Below are positions 6,475-8,521 of a DNA stretch of 8,521 nt, one piece after another. Source of the stretch: Pirellulaceae bacterium (GTDB lineage Bacteria > Planctomycetota > Planctomycetia > Pirellulales > Pirellulaceae); assembly GCA_020846515.1 (NCBI GenBank), contig JADLDX010000914.1, positions 1 to 8,521 on the forward strand. Direction: 5' to 3'. A program made the position numbers and the translations under genes. The notes under the pieces are model-generated. The model was not told where the DNA came from and ran no database searches. It saw only the letters and a list, made by a program, of their open reading frames with translations. Within the stretch, counting starts at the first letter, position 1; each line of letters opens with the position of its first letter.

Positions 6475-7362
6475 GTGGGTATTCGCTTCCGTTGTCATCA
6501 TTGTGAGCACGAATTAAACCTGAAAGAGTTTCAGGCCGGCCGTCGTGCGCGTTGCCCGGCTTGTTCGGGTCGCTTCCGAGTCCCAACCACATCGGCCGAT
6601 TTCTCTGTGCCTCTGGAAGATGCCGAAAACGAAATGGCATCCTCGAGCCTGTCGGTTTCACAAGCCGCCGCCCGCTCGCCTGTATTTGATCTGAAACAAC
6701 CCGGACATAACCAGTTGTCCAAAGACGCCGCCGCCACAGCCTTGACATCAGCCGCCACTCAAACTCCTGGCAGCGGCCCCAACAATCTCAGCGGACACAC
6801 TGGCATGCCACGGGCCATTGCCGAAGCTGCCCAAGCCGTTTGGTACGTCAGGCCACCCAGCGGTGGACAATACGGACCAGCCGATGGCCAGGTGTTTTAT
6901 CAATGGATTCTCGATAACCGCGTCAGTCCCGATTCGCTCGTGTGGCGAGATGGCTGGGCGCAATGGATGATCGCCGGCGAAGCCTTCGAGGAGTTCTTTG
7001 GTTCAGGTTGGCGCCTAGCCCCGGCGGGTTCGCCCTCAACCGAAAATCTCGCACCTCAATCAGCCGCCGCGATCGTGCCCGGGAACGCGACCGTCGCTGT
7101 AAATCACGGTGCTGTAAATCAAAGTGCTGGCCCGCAGAGTGCCTTAACCCCAAGTGCCCCAAACCAGGCCACTGCAAACCAGACTGCTGCAAACCAGGGG
7201 GCCCTGGAGCTTGAGACTCGGGCGCCGATCTCTAGTCTCGCCGCTAGCCGCCGCAAACGAAAACAAACCAACTATGCTGTGGTCATCGTCGTCCTGGCCG
7301 TCATGGCTATTGGACTGGTGGTGGTACTGGCAAGTGTCGTGATGAACCAACAAACCAACTAG
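6475..7362 (+). CDS. Zinc-ribbon / GYF_2 domain protein with C-terminal membrane anchor
   Basis: A 295-residue protein starting at GTG. An in-frame TAA lies three codons upstream (6466-6468) and the first cysteine is at residue 7, so no other start fits well; AGGG 13 nt upstream is a loose ribosome site. Domains: a zinc ribbon with CxxC pairs C7/C10 and C27/C30; an Ala/Ser-rich linker; a GYF_2-like domain at about 122-176 (WYVRPPSGGQYGP, then SLVWRDGWAQWMIAGEAF, with W123, W157, W161 and W164); a repetitive Asn/Gln/Ala stretch (207-241); a basic cluster RRKRK (259-263); and a single hydrophobic helix (about 267-290) ending in a five-residue tail. This predicts a tail-anchored protein with its domains in the cytoplasm. 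GYF-type domains bind proline-rich peptides, so an adaptor role at the membrane is plausible. Function is unknown. Only 31 nt separate it from the next gene, which suggests an operon. Confidence 0.87.
   Translation: MGIRFRCHHCEHELNLKEFQAGRRARCPACSGRFRVPTTSADFSVPLEDAENEMASSSLSVSQAAARSPVFDLKQPGHNQLSKDAAATALTSAATQTPGSGPNNLSGHTGMPRAIAEAAQAVWYVRPPSGGQYGPADGQVFYQWILDNRVSPDSLVWRDGWAQWMIAGEAFEEFFGSGWRLAPAGSPSTENLAPQSAAAIVPGNATVAVNHGAVNQSAGPQSALTPSAPNQATANQTAANQGALELETRAPISSLAASRRKRKQTNYAVVIVVLAVMAIGLVVVLASVVMNQQTN
7093..7197 (+). repeat. Degenerate in-frame 15-bp minisatellite encoding a pentapeptide repeat
   Basis: Seven consecutive 15-bp units encode VAVNH, GAVNQ, SAGPQ, SALTP, SAPNQ, ATANQ and TAANQ (residues 207-241 of the GYF_2 protein). 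The consensus is about xAxNQ. Adjacent units at the DNA level share gct-gta-aat-ca and ct-gca-aac-cag blocks. It forms a flexible spacer between the GYF_2 domain and the membrane helix whose length may vary between strains. Confidence 0.8.
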
Positions 7363-7380
7363 TTTTTAACAGATGACTCG

Positions 7381-7387
7381 AAAGGAG
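7381..7387 (+). promoter_or_regulatory. Shine-Dalgarno AAAGGAG
   Basis: AAAGGAG ends 6 nt before the ATG at 7394, an ideal spacing. It rules out the in-frame ATG at 7373, which would put the site inside the coding region, and the out-of-frame ATG at 7390. Confidence 0.8.
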
Positions 7388-7393
7388 TTATGC

Positions 7394-8002
7394 ATGCTGA
7401 TTCGATCGATTTCTCTCGCTTTGGTGCTCTGCCTGACGTGTGGTAGCCTGCCCGTGGTTAATCTAAGCCTGGGCCGTTTGGCCAATGCTCAAGACGCCAA
7501 GAAGGCAGCCGCTGCCGTGGAACTGGCCGGCGGCAAGATCCGCTTGACAGCGCCGGCCGAATGGAAGGCGGTGCCACCCAAGAACAATATCATTCAGTAT
7601 GAGTACAACGCACCGGCCGATGCCAAGGCAGACAAGCAAGCCCGCATCACCGTCAGCACAGCCATGGGCTCGATCGCTCAAAACATTGATCGTTGGTATG
7701 CCCAGTTCGACCAACCCGACGGCAGTGCGACCAAGGACAAATCGAAGGTTGAGAAGTTTGACGCTGCAGGCCAAACGGTGCACTTGGTCGAGATCCCTGG
7801 TACGTTCAAGGACAGCGGAGGCGCCGGCCCATTCCAACAAGCTCCTTCGGTCAAACGCGAGAACTACCGCATGTTAGGTGCGATCGTCGAAACCAAAGAG
7901 ATGGGTACCCACTTCTTCAAAGTCACTGGGCCAGCCGACTCGGTCGACAAGCTCAAAGCGGGTTTTCGCAAGATGCTGGAAACCATGGAAGTTAAGAAGT
8001 AA
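7394..8002 (+). CDS. Small secreted protein of unknown function
   Basis: A 202-residue protein whose ATG is fixed by AAAGGAG. The N-terminus is a signal peptide (basic residue, then SISLALVLCLTCGSLPVV, cleavage near LANA-QD around residue 32). The mature part of about 170 residues alternates strand- and helix-like segments: a start of the type GGKIRLTAPAEWKAVPP, a strand ARITVSTAMG, then NIDRWYAQF, TVHLVEIPGTF, YRMLGAIVE, THFFKVTGP and a final helix VDKLKAGFRKMLETMEVKK. This order, ending with a helix after a THFFKVTGP strand, is like the Mog1/PsbP-type alpha/beta fold seen in bacterial exported proteins, but no signature motif confirms it. No catalytic residues or mature cysteines are evident. 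It closely follows the GYF_2 gene and is ended by the terminator at 8076-8114. I do not recognise a named family. Confidence 0.85.
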   Translation: MLIRSISLALVLCLTCGSLPVVNLSLGRLANAQDAKKAAAAVELAGGKIRLTAPAEWKAVPPKNNIIQYEYNAPADAKADKQARITVSTAMGSIAQNIDRWYAQFDQPDGSATKDKSKVEKFDAAGQTVHLVEIPGTFKDSGGAGPFQQAPSVKRENYRMLGAIVETKEMGTHFFKVTGPADSVDKLKAGFRKMLETMEVKK

Positions 8003-8075
8003 GCTTCGGCCGGAGATTCGACTGGGCGAAAATGGCGACCGCTCCTATACTTGAGCGAGTCCTGAAACCATGTTG

Positions 8076-8114
8076 ACGCCTTGCGGTTGCAGCGACAACC
8101 GCAAGGCGTTTTTT
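8076..8114 (+). terminator. Strong Rho-independent terminator between the secreted-protein gene and the ROK kinase gene
   Basis: ACGCCTTGCGGTTG (8076-8089) pairs perfectly with CAACCGCAAGGCGT (8096-8109) around a 6-nt loop CAGCGA, followed by a run of six T (8109-8114). A 14-bp GC-rich stem with a T tract is a textbook intrinsic terminator. It lies 73 nt after the stop of the secreted-protein gene but ends only 3 nt before the first ATG of the ROK gene, so it may also act as an attenuator of that gene. Confidence 0.9.
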
Positions 8115-8117
8115 GTA

Positions 8118-8521
8118 ATGCCCAGCGATACGACACAGCCTATTATGCCAACATCCCAACCAATTGTTCCTGTGTCGCAATCCCAGGCTCCTTATTACCT
8201 GGGAGTCGACGTTGGTGGTACCAATATCAAGATCGGCTTGGTAGATGATCACGGGCACACGCTGGCCTTCGAAGAAATCGAGACGCACGAACCTGATGGA
8301 CCGCAGCAAGCGGTCGAACGCATCGCCCAATGCGGCCGTCGTTTGGTAACGCAAACCGGTATCGCCACTGGGGATTTGGTGCGTGTCGGCCTGGGCGTTC
8401 CCGGCACGATGGATATCCCGAATGGCATGTTTGTTGAGCCGCCTAACTTGCCGCACTGGTTTCACTTTCCGATGCGCGATGCGGTCAGTCAAGCTTGCGG
8501 ATTGCCCGTCTCTTTTATTAA
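8118..8521 (+). CDS. ROK-family sugar kinase, probably glucokinase, partial (N-terminal 134 codons)
   Basis: The frame runs open from ATG 8118 to the right window edge. ROK glucokinases phosphorylate glucose with ATP at the entry of glycolysis, in the cytoplasm. The key visible motif is YLGVDVGGTNIKIGLVDD (27-44), the DxGGT phosphate-binding loop of the ASKHA fold. RVGLGVPGTMD (96-106) is the conserved (G)xPG segment next to the sugar site, and PPNLPHW (114-120) is typical of ROK glucokinases. The catalytic Asp and the zinc-binding Cys motif lie beyond the window. Two starts are possible, ATG 8118 and ATG 8145 (residue 10); neither has a visible ribosome site, and the extra 25 residues before the fold are Ser/Pro/Gln-rich. 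A ROK repressor is unlikely because no helix-turn-helix precedes the kinase fold. Sugar specificity is inferred. Confidence 0.9.
   Translation, partial: MPSDTTQPIMPTSQPIVPVSQSQAPYYLGVDVGGTNIKIGLVDDHGHTLAFEEIETHEPDGPQQAVERIAQCGRRLVTQTGIATGDLVRVGLGVPGTMDIPNGMFVEPPNLPHWFHFPMRDAVSQACGLPVSFI

Noticed and set aside
7992..8492. 166-codon minus-strand ORF opposite the ROK gene
   Set aside because: It crosses the strong terminator and is antisense to clear ROK motifs such as the DxGGT loop.

Overview
The window looks like chromosomal DNA of a planctomycete, most likely a member of the Pirellulaceae. This is inferred from the protein types: a secretin-like protein with many ring-building repeats, a zinc-ribbon/GYF_2/membrane protein, a cytochrome c'-like protein with a low-complexity linker, and short secreted proteins of unknown function, all at moderate GC. 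No rRNA or phylogenetic marker is present, so the assignment rests on style of content only.

Layout. Positions 1-2605 (minus strand) carry the N-terminal 868 residues of a very large exported secretin-family protein (GspD/PilQ type). Its C-terminal beta-barrel part lies outside the window. Positions 2606-3314 are a long gap between divergent genes. Inside it sits a compact ~380-bp element (2847-3226) with near-perfect terminal inverted repeats and several nested hairpins, one of which resembles a bidirectional intrinsic terminator. It has the structure of a non-autonomous MITE-like or intergenic repeat element.

From 3315 rightward all genes are on the plus strand: an exported protein of unknown function with two SPOR-like segments (3315-4601); an RdgB/HAM1 nucleotide-pool sanitation enzyme (4608-5213), 6 nt downstream and probably co-transcribed; a secreted cytochrome c'-like protein (5370-6350) whose fold seems to be internally duplicated with only one haem site; a zinc-ribbon/GYF_2/C-terminal membrane-anchor protein starting with GTG (6475-7362); a small secreted protein of unknown family (7394-8002); a strong intrinsic terminator (8076-8114); and the N-terminal third or so of a ROK-family sugar kinase, probably glucokinase (8118 to the window end).

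The genes do not form one obvious pathway. RdgB and the ROK kinase are housekeeping enzymes of the cytoplasm. The secretin, the SPOR-like protein, the cytochrome, the membrane-anchored GYF_2 protein and the 202-aa protein all belong to the envelope. The least explained parts are the structured element at 2847-3226, the terminator that ends only 3 nt before the first possible ROK start codon, the degenerate cytochrome duplication and the 15-bp repeats in and before the zinc-ribbon gene. No defence system, CRISPR array, transposase, tRNA or rRNA was recognised.
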